Shown here in pieces: positions 1 through 8,040 of a stretch of 64,000 bases of DNA. Position numbers and translations under genes: made by a program. The stretch lies in contig JAQWYK010000045.1 of NCBI GenBank assembly GCA_029254025.1, positions 1 to 64,000 of the forward strand, in the 5' to 3' direction. The notes below the pieces were generated by a model. The model searched no databases and was not told the origin of the DNA. It worked only from the letters and a program-made list of their open reading frames with translations. The stretch comes from Crocinitomicaceae bacterium (GTDB lineage: Bacteria; Bacteroidota; Bacteroidia; Flavobacteriales_D; Crocinitomicaceae). Every line of letters starts with the position of its first letter. The stretch's first letter is position 1.

Positions 1-1110
1 ATAGGAATCGTAACCTTCGTTTATTTAGTAGCGTTTTACATCATTCTGTATTTTTACCCTTACGTGATGGTCAATCAAATTAGTCTTCTTGATCCTATAA
101 AGGGTTGGTTCATTGAAGGGGAGAAAGCATCTCAATGGTTCTTGTACGGTTTTTTGTACTGTACCGTAATGGTCGTAATGGGGGTGAAAATGTTGATCAA
201 ATACCGCCACAGTAAGTACCAAATAGTACGCACATTTAGCGTTGTTTTTTTCCAAGTCGTGTTTGCTTTTTTGCTCGTTGAAATTCTACCGGCCTTCGGT
301 TTGCCAGGAGTCGATTTAAAGAATGCTTGGCCCTTGGATTATGATTTCTTATTTGATTGGAATGTTAAAAGTCTACTTGAAAGTGGAAACTTTGGAAAAT
401 TCGCCTTTGTGTGGGGGATTGGACTCTCCTTGGTCATCGTTCCATTGTTTACTTATTATTTTGGGAAACGTTGGTATTGTTCCTGGGTGTGTGGTTGCGG
501 TGGACTAGCAGAGACATTAGGAGATCCGTATAGACAATTATCTGACAAGAAAATCAAGGCTTGGAAAATCGAGCGTTGGATGATTCATCTGGTGCTTGTT
601 TGTGCTGTTGTAATGACAGTTTTTACTGGTTATCATACTTATAATGAATTGAATAATCCTGGTATGGGAGAGAAGGAAATCCTTTTGGGGATCTCTGCTT
701 TTGATGTGCGTACCTGGTATTCATTTTTAATAGGTTCTATTTTCGCTGGAGTGATTGGTACGGGTTTTTATCCAATCATGGGAAATCGCGTATGGTGTCG
801 TTTTGGTTGTCCACTTGCAGCATATATGGGAATTGTTCAGCGCTTTAAATCGCGGTTTAGAATTACGACAAACGGAGGACAATGTATCTCGTGCGGTAAT
901 TGCTCCACCTATTGTGAGCAAGGAATTGATGTACGCGCTTATGCTCAAAAAGGACAGAATATTGTGCGTGCTTCTTGTGTGGGCTGTGGTGTTTGTTCTT
1001 CTGTATGCCCCAGAGGTGTTCTAAAATTAGAAAATGGTCCTGAAAGCGGCAGAATAAACGATAATCCGATCATAATTGGAAAAGATAAAACGCCCAGGTT
1101 GAATCTGTAA
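1..1110 (+). CDS. Membrane-bound 4Fe-4S ferredoxin (NapH/CcoG-like), 5' end outside window
   Basis: The reading frame is open from base 1, so the true start lies to the left and 369 residues are visible. An internal GTG-ATG at 64-69 follows a clear membrane segment and is probably not the start. The chain has about six hydrophobic segments, two short cysteine motifs between them (WYCSWVCGCGG and VWCRFGCP), and two C-terminal CxxCxxCxxxC clusters (CISCGNCSTYC and CVGCGVCSSVC). This matches polyferredoxin-type electron-transfer proteins such as NapH and CcoG, which bind two [4Fe-4S] clusters at the membrane. The partner is unknown. A glycosyltransferase starts 19 bases downstream on the same strand, so the genes are probably cotranscribed, although no functional link is obvious. 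Family assignment is firm; the specific role is not. Confidence 0.85.
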   Translation: MGIVTFVYLVAFYIILYFYPYVMVNQISLLDPIKGWFIEGEKASQWFLYGFLYCTVMVVMGVKMLIKYRHSKYQIVRTFSVVFFQVVFAFLLVEILPAFGLPGVDLKNAWPLDYDFLFDWNVKSLLESGNFGKFAFVWGIGLSLVIVPLFTYYFGKRWYCSWVCGCGGLAETLGDPYRQLSDKKIKAWKIERWMIHLVLVCAVVMTVFTGYHTYNELNNPGMGEKEILLGISAFDVRTWYSFLIGSIFAGVIGTGFYPIMGNRVWCRFGCPLAAYMGIVQRFKSRFRITTNGGQCISCGNCSTYCEQGIDVRAYAQKGQNIVRASCVGCGVCSSVCPRGVLKLENGPESGRINDNPIIIGKDKTPRLNL

Positions 1111-1129
1111 TTATCTTAATGGCGCTGTG

Positions 1130-1837
1130 ATGAAAGAAAAACCTGAAAATTTACGTATTCGTGTAGTTATTCCTGTGTTCAACGAGGAAAAATCGATTCC
1201 ATTGGTAATCCGTGATATTCCTCAGCAGTGGGTAGATGAAGTGATTGTCGTGAGCAATGGTTCTAACGATGACACGGATAGAGTAGCAGCAAAAGAGGGA
1301 GCGACTGTTCTGCGAGAGGACCGTAAGGGCTATGGCTGGGCTTGTCTTTTAGGAATTGAGCATGCTGTAACTAAAGGAACGGATATTATCGTTTTTTTAG
1401 ATGGCGATTATTCTGATTATCCGCAGCAAATCCCGGATGTGTTAGCACCTATATTGGAAAAAGACATTGATTTAGTGATTGGTTCGCGTGCATTAGGAGA
1501 AAGAGAAAAAGGTTCTATGACTATTCCGCAAATCTTTGGAAATTGGTTGGCAACAAATATGATGGCGCTTTTTTATGGGGTGAAGTATACCGATTTAGGA
1601 CCTTTTCGCGCCATGAAAGTGGAGAAATTATTAGCACTGAATATGGACGATAAAACCTATGGTTGGACAATTGAAATGCAGATCAAAGCAGCCAAACATC
1701 AATTTTCATATGCTGAAGTTCCTGTTAATTATAAAAATAGAATTGGTACGTCTAAAGTCAGCGGAACAATTAAAGGTACAGTGATGGCAGGTATCAAGAT
1801 AATTGGTGCGGTATTTAAGTATAAATTTGGAAAATGA
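1130..1837 (+). CDS. Family 2 glycosyltransferase (DPM1-like)
   Basis: This 235-residue soluble GT-A enzyme has the usual GT2 opening (VVIPVFNEE near residue 12) and a DxD-type metal and nucleotide-sugar motif (FLDGDYSDYP, near residue 90). It also has the GSRALGEREKG and LGPFRAMK stretches found in polyprenyl-phosphate sugar transferases. A GTG lies directly before the ATG at 1130; I chose the ATG. The likely reaction is transfer of a sugar from a nucleotide donor to a lipid phosphate carrier. The neighbour two genes down looks like an integral-membrane GT-C enzyme that would use such a lipid-linked sugar, which fits. Donor and acceptor cannot be told from sequence. The end overlaps the next start by four bases (ATGA). 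Confidence 0.88.
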   Translation: MKEKPENLRIRVVIPVFNEEKSIPLVIRDIPQQWVDEVIVVSNGSNDDTDRVAAKEGATVLREDRKGYGWACLLGIEHAVTKGTDIIVFLDGDYSDYPQQIPDVLAPILEKDIDLVIGSRALGEREKGSMTIPQIFGNWLATNMMALFYGVKYTDLGPFRAMKVEKLLALNMDDKTYGWTIEMQIKAAKHQFSYAEVPVNYKNRIGTSKVSGTIKGTVMAGIKIIGAVFKYKFGK

Positions 1838-2085
1838 TAGGAACACTAGATATAGCTCAAAATACGGTGTCTTGGATGTTTGATTGGGGTGACGTATATG
1901 GTGAGGAACATTTTTGGTCACATAAATTGGCGGTTGTAATTCTTATTGTTTATGGTTGTTGCTTGTCTTTTATTTTTATGTATGGCTTGGTACAGTTGTA
2001 TTTGGCTATACGTTATATCAAAAGCCATCAGGATGAGGCCCCAGATTACAAGCAGATGGCTGATGATGAATTACAATATGTTTGA
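1834..2085 (+). CDS. Small single-pass membrane protein of unknown function
   Basis: An 83-residue protein is coupled to both neighbours: its ATG overlaps the stop of the GT2 gene (ATGA), and its own TGA overlaps the TTG start of the next gene. It has one strong membrane segment (about residues 32-58) followed by a basic then acidic cytoplasmic tail. The stretch YGLVQLYLAIRYIKS resembles the N-terminal membrane segment of cellulose-synthase-like GT2 proteins in Bacteroidetes. It may therefore be a detached anchor or a remnant of such a protein, or a small helper subunit of the flanking glycosyltransferases. That resemblance is from memory and untested. The tight overlaps argue that it is translated. 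Confidence 0.65.
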   Translation: MIGTLDIAQNTVSWMFDWGDVYGEEHFWSHKLAVVILIVYGCCLSFIFMYGLVQLYLAIRYIKSHQDEAPDYKQMADDELQYV

Positions 2086-3488
2086 ATTCAAGAATCAACG
2101 ACAAACAAGTTACCCCGTTGAAGAAACTAGATCTTATGTGGCAAAGTAAAACGATTATCCTTACTGCGATTTTGGTGTTCCTGAGTGCCGCAGGATATGT
2201 GCTGTTAGGCTACTTTACCACACAGGAAAATTTCTTCGTGAATTTCGCGTTTTATTCGATTACATTTGGTGCATTCATTGGCCTTTATTTATTGCGCGAT
2301 TCGTTCTCTTCAAAAACGCTGTGGAAGTTGACATTATTCATGCACGGAATTCTGTTGTGCTCAATCCCCACGTTATCTCCAGATGTGTACCGATTTTTGT
2401 GGGATGGAGAATTAATTGTAAAAGGAATACATCCATATGCATTTACACCTAATGAATTAGTCAATTCGGGTAACTTGGAGATGACTCCGTATATGTCACA
2501 ACTATACGCATCCATAACCGATTTATCGAGAGTGAACTATAGTGTTTATCCAACATTGAATCAGTTCTATTTCGTTATTCCAGCTGTGTTGACGGAAAGT
2601 GTCTTCTCAGGCATACTTGTGATGCGTATTATCATGTTGCTGACCTTGATTATTGGAATATATTTTATTCAGAAGACGTTGGAGGAACTTTTAATACCAG
2701 AAAAACAGGTCTTTTTATTTGCATTAAATCCTTTACTCATCATTGAAGCAACGGGAAATTTACATTTTGAAGGCGTTATGTTTTCCTTATTCGCGATTGC
2801 TATTTATTTTATGGTGAGAGAGAAGTGGTGGATTTCGGCTTTATTTGTGGCATTGGCGATTAACGTAAAACTGACTCCCTTGTTGTTACTACCCTTCTTT
2901 TTAAATTATCTGGGCTGGAAGAAATCGATGTTATTTTACTTAACCACCTTGAGTTCTTCCGCTCTACTATTGATGGTTTTTCTTTGGCCATCAATGACAG
3001 CTAACTTTCTGCAAAGTGTTGAGCTCTATTTCAATAATTTTGAATTCAATTCATCCTTTTATCGGTTTTCTACGTATTTATTTCGACCGATTCTGATCTA
3101 CGATATAGCATTTATAATTGGGCCTTTGCTTTCAAAAATAGCGTTAATAGTAATTCTTCTTTTAGCCATATATTCGTTAAAAAAAGGAAGAGAATCGTTG
3201 TTTACGTTCTTTTTAACGGGATACGTTGTGTATCTTTTTTTTTCTACAACTATTCATCCGTGGTATTTAATTATTCCTTTAGGATTTTGTGTTTATACAC
3301 GTTATAATTTCATGATTTACTGGTCCTTTATTGTTTTTTTAAGTTATTCCTTCTATGCTTTGGGGAATAGTAAATGGGTCGATGTATTAGTGGCAATTGA
3401 GTATATCGGATTGCTCATGTTTGTTCTTTTGGAGTACAAAAAAAGAGGTCCAATAAAAGACCTCTTAGCCCGATTGCCCAGACCTTAA
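2082..3488 (+). CDS. Multi-pass GT-C type (GT87-like) glycosyltransferase
   Basis: A polytopic protein of 468 residues with about eleven membrane segments. The early loop SPDVYRFLWDGELIVKGIHP (near residue 100) is typical of polyprenyl-phosphate-mannose-dependent transferases of the GT87/DUF2029 type. NPLLIIEATGNLHFEG and INVKLTPLLLLP are also characteristic. The likely role is transfer of a lipid-linked hexose on the outer face of the inner membrane, possibly using the product of the GT2 two genes upstream. The TTG at 2082 overlaps the previous stop and suggests coupling; the first ATG is at 2136 and would remove 18 residues. The last codons contain a hairpin that serves as a terminator for the convergent gene. 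Confidence 0.82.
   Translation: MNSRINDKQVTPLKKLDLMWQSKTIILTAILVFLSAAGYVLLGYFTTQENFFVNFAFYSITFGAFIGLYLLRDSFSSKTLWKLTLFMHGILLCSIPTLSPDVYRFLWDGELIVKGIHPYAFTPNELVNSGNLEMTPYMSQLYASITDLSRVNYSVYPTLNQFYFVIPAVLTESVFSGILVMRIIMLLTLIIGIYFIQKTLEELLIPEKQVFLFALNPLLIIEATGNLHFEGVMFSLFAIAIYFMVREKWWISALFVALAINVKLTPLLLLPFFLNYLGWKKSMLFYLTTLSSSALLLMVFLWPSMTANFLQSVELYFNNFEFNSSFYRFSTYLFRPILIYDIAFIIGPLLSKIALIVILLLAIYSLKKGRESLFTFFLTGYVVYLFFSTTIHPWYLIIPLGFCVYTRYNFMIYWSFIVFLSYSFYALGNSKWVDVLVAIEYIGLLMFVLLEYKKRGPIKDLLARLPRP
3438..3466 (-). terminator. Intrinsic terminator of the DUF5362 gene, inside the convergent CDS
   Basis: The arms AAGAGGTC (3443-3450) and GACCTCTT (3459-3466) form an 8-bp stem with an 8-base loop. 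Read on the minus strand it is followed by a run of seven T (complement of 3438-3444), while the plus-strand side has no T-run. It lies about 25 bases past the stop of the minus-strand gene and inside the last codons of the plus-strand glycosyltransferase gene. Confidence 0.8.
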
Positions 3489-3490
3489 AT

Positions 3491-3886
3491 TTAAAAGGCT
3501 CTACTGAATCCTGCAGCTCCTATTGCAATTCCAGCGATAAGGGATAATCCGAACATGACAATCATAATTATGACTGCAGTTTTCCAGAAGGTATAATAGC
3601 TTAATGCGAATTTCTCCATATTAGGGTTCGCTCCTTGAATCGAATTGGCTTGATTAATTAACAAGATGCTCAAGTAAATGTATGCACCAGCAATCACTAG
3701 GTAAAGGAATCCCATTAGAGGAATCGCAATAAACATTCCTATGGCCCCTAATGCCATAAATCCACCACCGATAAACCCGAGTATAGCTACAGCTTTTACC
3801 CAGCCTGAGGCTTTGCCTAAATGCTGCAATGCGTGCGATGAAATATCATTCGTGTTGGTGATATTGTCTAATACGTCTTCATTCAT
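3491..3886 (-). CDS. DUF5362 family small membrane protein
   Basis: A 131-residue protein with three or four hydrophobic helices (about residues 30-60, 60-85 and 100-128). It has a soluble N-terminus and the central sequence YIYLSILLINQANSIQ, the pattern I recall for DUF5362 proteins of Bacteroidetes. Function is unknown. It is followed by its own strong terminator and preceded on the same strand by another small membrane protein that also has its own terminator, so the two are probably separate transcripts. The family name is recalled from the pattern. Confidence 0.7.
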   Translation of the reverse strand: MNEDVLDNITNTNDISSHALQHLGKASGWVKAVAILGFIGGGFMALGAIGMFIAIPLMGFLYLVIAGAYIYLSILLINQANSIQGANPNMEKFALSYYTFWKTAVIIMIVMFGLSLIAGIAIGAAGFSRAF

Positions 3887-3914
3887 TTTTTAAATTGTTT
3901 TGTTATTACTGTTC

Positions 3915-3944
3915 AAAAAAAAAGGTGAAGTAAGCTTCACCTTT
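3915..3944 (-). terminator. Intrinsic terminator of the DUF4190 gene
   Basis: A 10-bp stem with arms AAAGGTGAAG (3921-3930) and CTTCACCTTT (3935-3944) and a TAAG loop. On the minus strand it is followed by a run of nine T (complement of 3915-3923). It lies just past the stop codon of the minus-strand gene at 3966-4334. Confidence 0.85.
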
Positions 3945-3965
3945 CTTTTGTTGATAGGGATAATA

Positions 3966-4334
3966 CTAATTATAATTTTCTAATTCATTCAGCGCATCTT
4001 GTAAATCATTGCTATTTTGAATAGCCTCTTCAAAAACACCAACTGCGCTGGTCAAAAAGACCGCCACAACGATAACCATAACTAACCAAATAGCTATTCC
4101 TATAATTCCAGTAATTAATCCAGCCTTTGCGGAGCCTGCTCCTGCTGTGTTCGGATTTGCTTTAATTTTGTTTTTAGCAACAACCGCAAAGATTATTGCA
4201 AGAACACCGCAAACAATTCCAATAAAAGAAAGCCAAAATAAAACAATAGAACAGATACCTAAAATTAAAGAGGCAGTCGCCATTCCATTTCCTTGTGGAG
4301 CTCCAGCTCCATCTAAATTTGCATTTTCAGACAT
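3966..4334 (-). CDS. DUF4190 domain small membrane protein
   Basis: A 122-residue protein with a glycine- and asparagine-rich soluble N-terminus (residues 1-17) and two membrane hairpins. These are ATASLILGICSIVLFWLSF followed by GVLAIIFAVVAKNKIK, and a second helix around residues 72-96. The motif order matches DUF4190, a family of unknown function often seen next to other small membrane proteins. The C-terminal tail is acidic and asparagine-rich. A -7 box (TATGTTTG on the minus strand, 4357-4364) sits 23 bases upstream of the start, and a terminator follows. Confidence 0.75.
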   Translation of the reverse strand: MSENANLDGAGAPQGNGMATASLILGICSIVLFWLSFIGIVCGVLAIIFAVVAKNKIKANPNTAGAGSAKAGLITGIIGIAIWLVMVIVVAVFLTSAVGVFEEAIQNSNDLQDALNELENYN

Positions 4335-4356
4335 AATTAATAGTTTTTAGTTTTGT

Positions 4357-4364
4357 CAAACATA
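4357..4364 (-). promoter_or_regulatory. -7 box for the DUF4190 gene
   Basis: On the minus strand the sequence reads TATGTTTG, an exact match to the Bacteroidetes -7 consensus TAnnTTTG, 22 bases before the ATG. No clear -33 TTTG is visible. Confidence 0.55.
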
Positions 4365-4561
4365 CAGAAATTATTTTAACGAATTTTAATACTTGTGTAA
4401 AAGTTTGTCTTTTTGTGGATAACGCTCATGTACAAAGAGTTGCAAGTCTCTTTGTTGTGAATAGCGATCATTGAGCCTTGGCTTACTAAATTAAGTACGG
4501 TTGAATCTAAGAAAATGGACTTTTTCTCCAAAAGATGTTCGGATTCACAGAAAAGTTTTAG

Positions 4562-4615
4562 TAAATTTGAAAAGAAACTATGATGGACCCCGGAAATTCC
4601 GGGGTTTTTCTTTTT
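4562..4615 (+). promoter_or_regulatory. Promoter box followed by a terminator-like leader hairpin
   Basis: TAAATTTG (4562-4569) matches the -7 consensus, with a weak TTCG (4538-4541) about 20 bases upstream. About 12 bases after the expected transcription start lies a GC-rich hairpin with arms CCCCGG (4588-4593) and CCGGGG (4599-4604), immediately followed by TTTTTCTTTTT. It has every feature of an intrinsic terminator, yet it stands before the AGGAG (4616-4620) and ATG (4628) of the flavoprotein gene. It could attenuate that gene, or end a short unannotated plus-strand RNA from 4380-4580. Confidence 0.6.
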
Positions 4616-4627
4616 AGGAGCCAATCT

Positions 4628-5836
4628 ATGAAGGTCGCGATTGTTGGAGGAGGAGCAGCTGGTTTTTTTGGGGCAATTCATGTAAAATTGAATTACCCAG
4701 CGGCAACTGTACATGTTTTAGAGAAGTCCACTAAGGTTTTGTCTAAAGTGCGCATCTCAGGCGGCGGTAGATGTAATGTCACAAATGCGAAAGCATCTAT
4801 TTCGGAATTGGCCAAGGCTTATCCTCGCGGTGGAAAGCAACTTAAAAAAGTGTTTCCTCAATTTTACACACAACACACGATAGAATGGTTCGAATCTCGG
4901 GGGGTTGAGTTAGTTACTCAAGCGGATCAATGTATCTTCCCGAAATCCCAGGATTCACAAACTATCATTGATTGTTTTCTAAGTGAAGCAGAACGGCTGG
5001 GTATACTAATCAAAACGTCTTGCGGGGTAACTGCCTTATCTCAGTCGGGAGAGAGATTGGCGCTTACGCTATCAAACGAGGATGTCATTCAATATGATAA
5101 AGTAATTCTAGCCACTGGCGGTTCGCCTAAATTGACGGGTTTGGACTGGCTGGCGCGCCTGGGACACAAAATTCAAAGCCCTGTCCCTTCTTTGTTTACG
5201 TTTAACATGCCACAAGAACCTATACGCAATTTAATGGGTGTGGTTGTTGAAAATGCCATCACGAAAATAAAAGGAGAGAAACTGACTGCTTCTGGTCCGT
5301 TATTGATCACCCATTGGGGGATGAGTGGTCCTGCCATATTGGTGCTTTCTTCTTTCGGTGCACGTTTATTGGCGGAGAAGAATTACAGGTTTGTTGTACA
5401 AGTCAATTGGGTGAATGAAATCAATCACGAAAAGGTGCTAGAACAATTGATTTCATTATCAAATGAGTACAGTGCAAAGCAAGTTCAAACTATTCGTCCG
5501 TATTTTTTACCTACGCGTTTATGGTATTTCCTATTGGAAAAAGCGGAGATTCCTCAAGACAGAAAATGGTCAGAAATCGGTAAAAAGGGTTTGAATAAAC
5601 TGTTGCAATTATTAACCAATGATGAATACGAAGTGAAAGGAAAAACTACCTTCAAGGAAGAGTTTGTTACATGTGGTGGTGTAAGTTTGGAATCCATCAA
5701 TATGCAAACGATGGAAAGTAAGGTTGTGCCTAATCTCTACTTGGCAGGAGAGCTTATGGACATTGATGCCATAACTGGAGGGTATAATTTTCAAGCTGCT
5801 TGGACCACGGGGTTTATTGCTGGGAAACTTTTATAA
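4628..5836 (+). CDS. BaiN/YhiN-like NAD(P)/FAD-dependent oxidoreductase (HI0933 family)
   Basis: This is a 402-residue flavoprotein. It has a dinucleotide-binding loop at the N-terminus (GGGAAGFFGA), the family signature ISGGGRCNVTN near residue 48, an internal ATGGSPKLTG motif, and the C-terminal FAD-contact stretch TGGYNFQAAWTTG. These fit the HI0933/YhiN family, whose physiological substrates are mostly unknown. The start at 4628 is chosen because AGGAG lies seven bases upstream and Rossmann-fold proteins begin close to the first beta strand. An in-frame ATG at 4580 would add 16 residues encoded by a terminator-like hairpin and is unlikely. The gene stands alone, convergent with the ABC exporter gene. 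Confidence 0.88.
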   Translation: MKVAIVGGGAAGFFGAIHVKLNYPAATVHVLEKSTKVLSKVRISGGGRCNVTNAKASISELAKAYPRGGKQLKKVFPQFYTQHTIEWFESRGVELVTQADQCIFPKSQDSQTIIDCFLSEAERLGILIKTSCGVTALSQSGERLALTLSNEDVIQYDKVILATGGSPKLTGLDWLARLGHKIQSPVPSLFTFNMPQEPIRNLMGVVVENAITKIKGEKLTASGPLLITHWGMSGPAILVLSSFGARLLAEKNYRFVVQVNWVNEINHEKVLEQLISLSNEYSAKQVQTIRPYFLPTRLWYFLLEKAEIPQDRKWSEIGKKGLNKLLQLLTNDEYEVKGKTTFKEEFVTCGGVSLESINMQTMESKVVPNLYLAGELMDIDAITGGYNFQAAWTTGFIAGKLL

Positions 5837-5867
5837 CAGTACATCTAGAGGGTGTACAAGCGATTAA

Positions 5868-7700
5868 CTAACCTTCCTGAAACTGAAGCTCACTCAGGTT
5901 CGCATAGATTCCGTCTTTGACTTTTACTAATTCGTCATGACTTCCCGATTCCACAATTGAACCTTTATCGAGGACAAGAATCTTATCTGCTTTACGAATA
6001 GTTGCTAGGCGGTGAGCGATGATGATAGCACTTCTGTTTTTTAGCAATTCGTTAAGCGCATCCTGAACAAGTTTTTCAGATTCAGCATCTAATGCAGATG
6101 TCGCTTCATCCAGAATCAGAATTTTTGGGTCTTTTAAAATTGCCCGAGCGATAGCGATGCGTTGTTTTTGTCCACCAGAGAGTTGAATCCCTCGATCTCC
6201 CACTTGTGTTTCCATTCCTTCTGGGAATGACATGATGAAATCGTGAGCATTGGCTTTTTTTGCTGCTTCAATTACTTCTTCATCAGTGGCAGTTTGCTTT
6301 CCAAACAGAATGTTTTCCTTGATACTTCCTCCGAATAAAATGACTTCTTGGGGCACCAAAGCAATGGAAGAACGTAGGTGCTCTATGTCCATTTCATGAA
6401 TTGGCGTTCCGTCAATGGAAATAGTTCCCGCATTAACATCGTAAAAGCGTAAAATTAACGAAACAATTGTCGATTTCCCAGCTCCCGAAGAGCCAACTAA
6501 AGCGACTTTCTCTCCGGTCGCCACGTTGAAAGAAAGTTGGTTTAATACCTGAATATCTTTGCGTTGTGGGTAAGCAAATTCTACTGCATCGAACTCAATT
6601 TTTCCATCAATAGGGCGTGTTAGATTACCTTGAAAAATATCTTGCTCTGTTGGTTCACCAATAATGTCCATTAGGTGTTCCGTAGCGCCGATAGCCTTTT
6701 GAATTCCTGCGTATAAATCAGGGATAGACCCAATACTTGCACCCATAAAAACAGTGAACATAACGAACGAGAAAAAGTCCCCTTTATCTAATGTTGGATT
6801 TGGACCTAAGGTCATATGAAGCCCCTGCCAAATTATAAAAATGATGGCGCCGAACAAGCACATGATGATAAACGAAACAAAGAGTCCCCGCCAATTACCA
6901 CTTTTAATGTTGAGTTTCTGGATATCGTTGACTGCCTTTTTGTATCGATGCAGTAAATATCCCTCATTGGTATACGTTTTCACGTTGGTTATCCCCATCA
7001 AGCTCTCTTCGATGATGCCATTAGAATCTGCTGCTGCAGTTTGCGCTTCTTTTCCCAAACGACGAATGAATCGCCCAAATATAACGGCCACAACGGCCAT
7101 CACTGGAACAGTAGCTAACATGATTAACGACAACTTCCAAGATATCATCGCAATGAAAACGATGGATCCAACGATGATGATGATTTGACGAAAGAATTCT
7201 GCGATGGTGGTTCTTAGTGTGTCTTGAATTAACGTGATATCTGAAGACAAACGACTAGTTAATTCTCCCACCTTGTGATTGTTAAAGAAATCCATTGGCA
7301 TATGAAGTAAACGGTCCATCGCATTCATACGAATATCGCGTAATGTATTCTCCGTTACCCTCGTAAAAAGTATAATTCGAAAATAGGAGAAAATACTCTG
7401 CGTTAAGAATAAGAAGAGCAATAGTAGGGCTACAACATTGATGTTGTTCAGGTCAATCCCATCGAATGCAGATGCACTTGGACTTGTCCCTAGTTGAGGT
7501 CCAGAGGTATCGGTTCCACCCAAAAGTTGACCTAACAAATAGGGGAAGAATAGTCCAACAGATGAAGAGAAAAGCAGAAAAAACCACCCGATAATGAAGA
7601 CACCGCGATAGGGGCGCATGTATGAAAATATGCGACGTGCTTTCTTTACGGAGTCCTTTGTTAGGGAAATAGTTTCTTTTTTTTTCTTTGGACGCAACAT
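5868..7700 (-). CDS. ABC exporter, fused membrane and ATPase domains (MsbA-like)
   Basis: A half-transporter of 610 residues with six membrane helices (about residues 35-340) and an ATPase domain (about 370-605). The ATPase domain carries Walker A GSSGAGKST, signature LSGGQKQ, Walker B ILILDEATSALD and the H-loop IAHRLATI. Such proteins act as homodimers that export lipids or hydrophobic compounds; MsbA-type lipid flipping is a reasonable guess but not provable. An exact -7 box (TAACTTTG on the minus strand, 7722-7729) lies 22 bases upstream of the ATG, giving a short leader. A second transporter of the same architecture is encoded at 53799-55565. Confidence 0.92.
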   Translation of the reverse strand: MLRPKKKKETISLTKDSVKKARRIFSYMRPYRGVFIIGWFFLLFSSSVGLFFPYLLGQLLGGTDTSGPQLGTSPSASAFDGIDLNNINVVALLLLFLFLTQSIFSYFRIILFTRVTENTLRDIRMNAMDRLLHMPMDFFNNHKVGELTSRLSSDITLIQDTLRTTIAEFFRQIIIIVGSIVFIAMISWKLSLIMLATVPVMAVVAVIFGRFIRRLGKEAQTAAADSNGIIEESLMGITNVKTYTNEGYLLHRYKKAVNDIQKLNIKSGNWRGLFVSFIIMCLFGAIIFIIWQGLHMTLGPNPTLDKGDFFSFVMFTVFMGASIGSIPDLYAGIQKAIGATEHLMDIIGEPTEQDIFQGNLTRPIDGKIEFDAVEFAYPQRKDIQVLNQLSFNVATGEKVALVGSSGAGKSTIVSLILRFYDVNAGTISIDGTPIHEMDIEHLRSSIALVPQEVILFGGSIKENILFGKQTATDEEVIEAAKKANAHDFIMSFPEGMETQVGDRGIQLSGGQKQRIAIARAILKDPKILILDEATSALDAESEKLVQDALNELLKNRSAIIIAHRLATIRKADKILVLDKGSIVESGSHDELVKVKDGIYANLSELQFQEG

Positions 7701-7721
7701 GCCGAGCTAAATTATAAGGGA

Positions 7722-7729
7722 CAAAGTTA
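7722..7729 (-). promoter_or_regulatory. -7 box for the ABC exporter gene
   Basis: On the minus strand the sequence reads TAACTTTG, an exact TAnnTTTG match, 22 bases before the ATG at 7700. It is divergent from the rpmH promoter. Confidence 0.6.
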
Positions 7730-7803
7730 ATGCTCCAGTAGCAGAATGAACAGAAAATTCTAATTATTTTTGTCTTTCGTTAGTGTGGAAACCAAAAAAT
7801 CTT

Positions 7804-7811
7804 TATCTTTG
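7804..7811 (+). promoter_or_regulatory. -7 box for rpmH
   Basis: TATCTTTG matches TAnnTTTG exactly and lies 45 bases before the rpmH start. A good -33 TTTG at standard spacing is not evident. Confidence 0.6.
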
Positions 7812-7856
7812 CAATCCTCAATTGAGAAGAGATACTAATATTTTAGACATAAAGGC

Positions 7857-8015
7857 ATGAAAAGAACATTTCAACCATCACAGAGAAAGAGAAGAAATAA
7901 GCACGGTTTCAGAAGCAGAATGGCGACAAAAAACGGTCGTAAAGTGTTGGCTGCTCGTAGAAAAAAAGGTAGAAAGAGATTAACTGTTTCTGACGCGAAG
8001 TTAGCGAAACGTTAA
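7857..8015 (+). CDS. rpmH: Ribosomal protein bL34
   Basis: Direct translation gives a 52-residue, strongly basic protein beginning [20 protein letters not shown] and ending in KLAKR. This is unmistakably the large-subunit protein bL34, including the GFRSRM(A/S)T block and the RRKKGRKRL segment. It binds 23S rRNA in the 50S subunit. Its own -7 box lies at 7804-7811, and an intrinsic terminator follows 25 bases after the stop, so it appears to be a single-gene transcript. rpmH is often found beside rnpA and dnaA in other bacteria; neither is present here. Confidence 0.97.
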   Translation: MKRTFQPSQRKRRNKHGFRSRMATKNGRKVLAARRKKGRKRLTVSDAKLAKR

Positions 8016-8040
8016 TCCACTAAGTAAGTATATAAGTAAA

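Noticed and set aside
4414-4422. A DnaA-box match (reverse complement of TTATCCACA) about 3.4 kb from rpmH, hinting at an origin.
   Set aside because: It is a single box with no cluster, no dnaA or rnpA nearby and no unwinding region; one match in 64 kb is unremarkable.
4376-4714. A 112-codon minus-strand frame across the flavoprotein leader.
   Set aside because: Cysteine-, serine- and lysine-rich with no recognisable pattern, it overlaps the start of a well-supported gene and a terminator.
5868-7700. Possible identity of this transporter and the one at 53799-55565 as the two halves of one heterodimer.
   Set aside because: Each has full consensus ATPase motifs (apart from LSVGQ in the second), they are 48 kb apart and stand in unrelated contexts; two independent homodimers are more likely.
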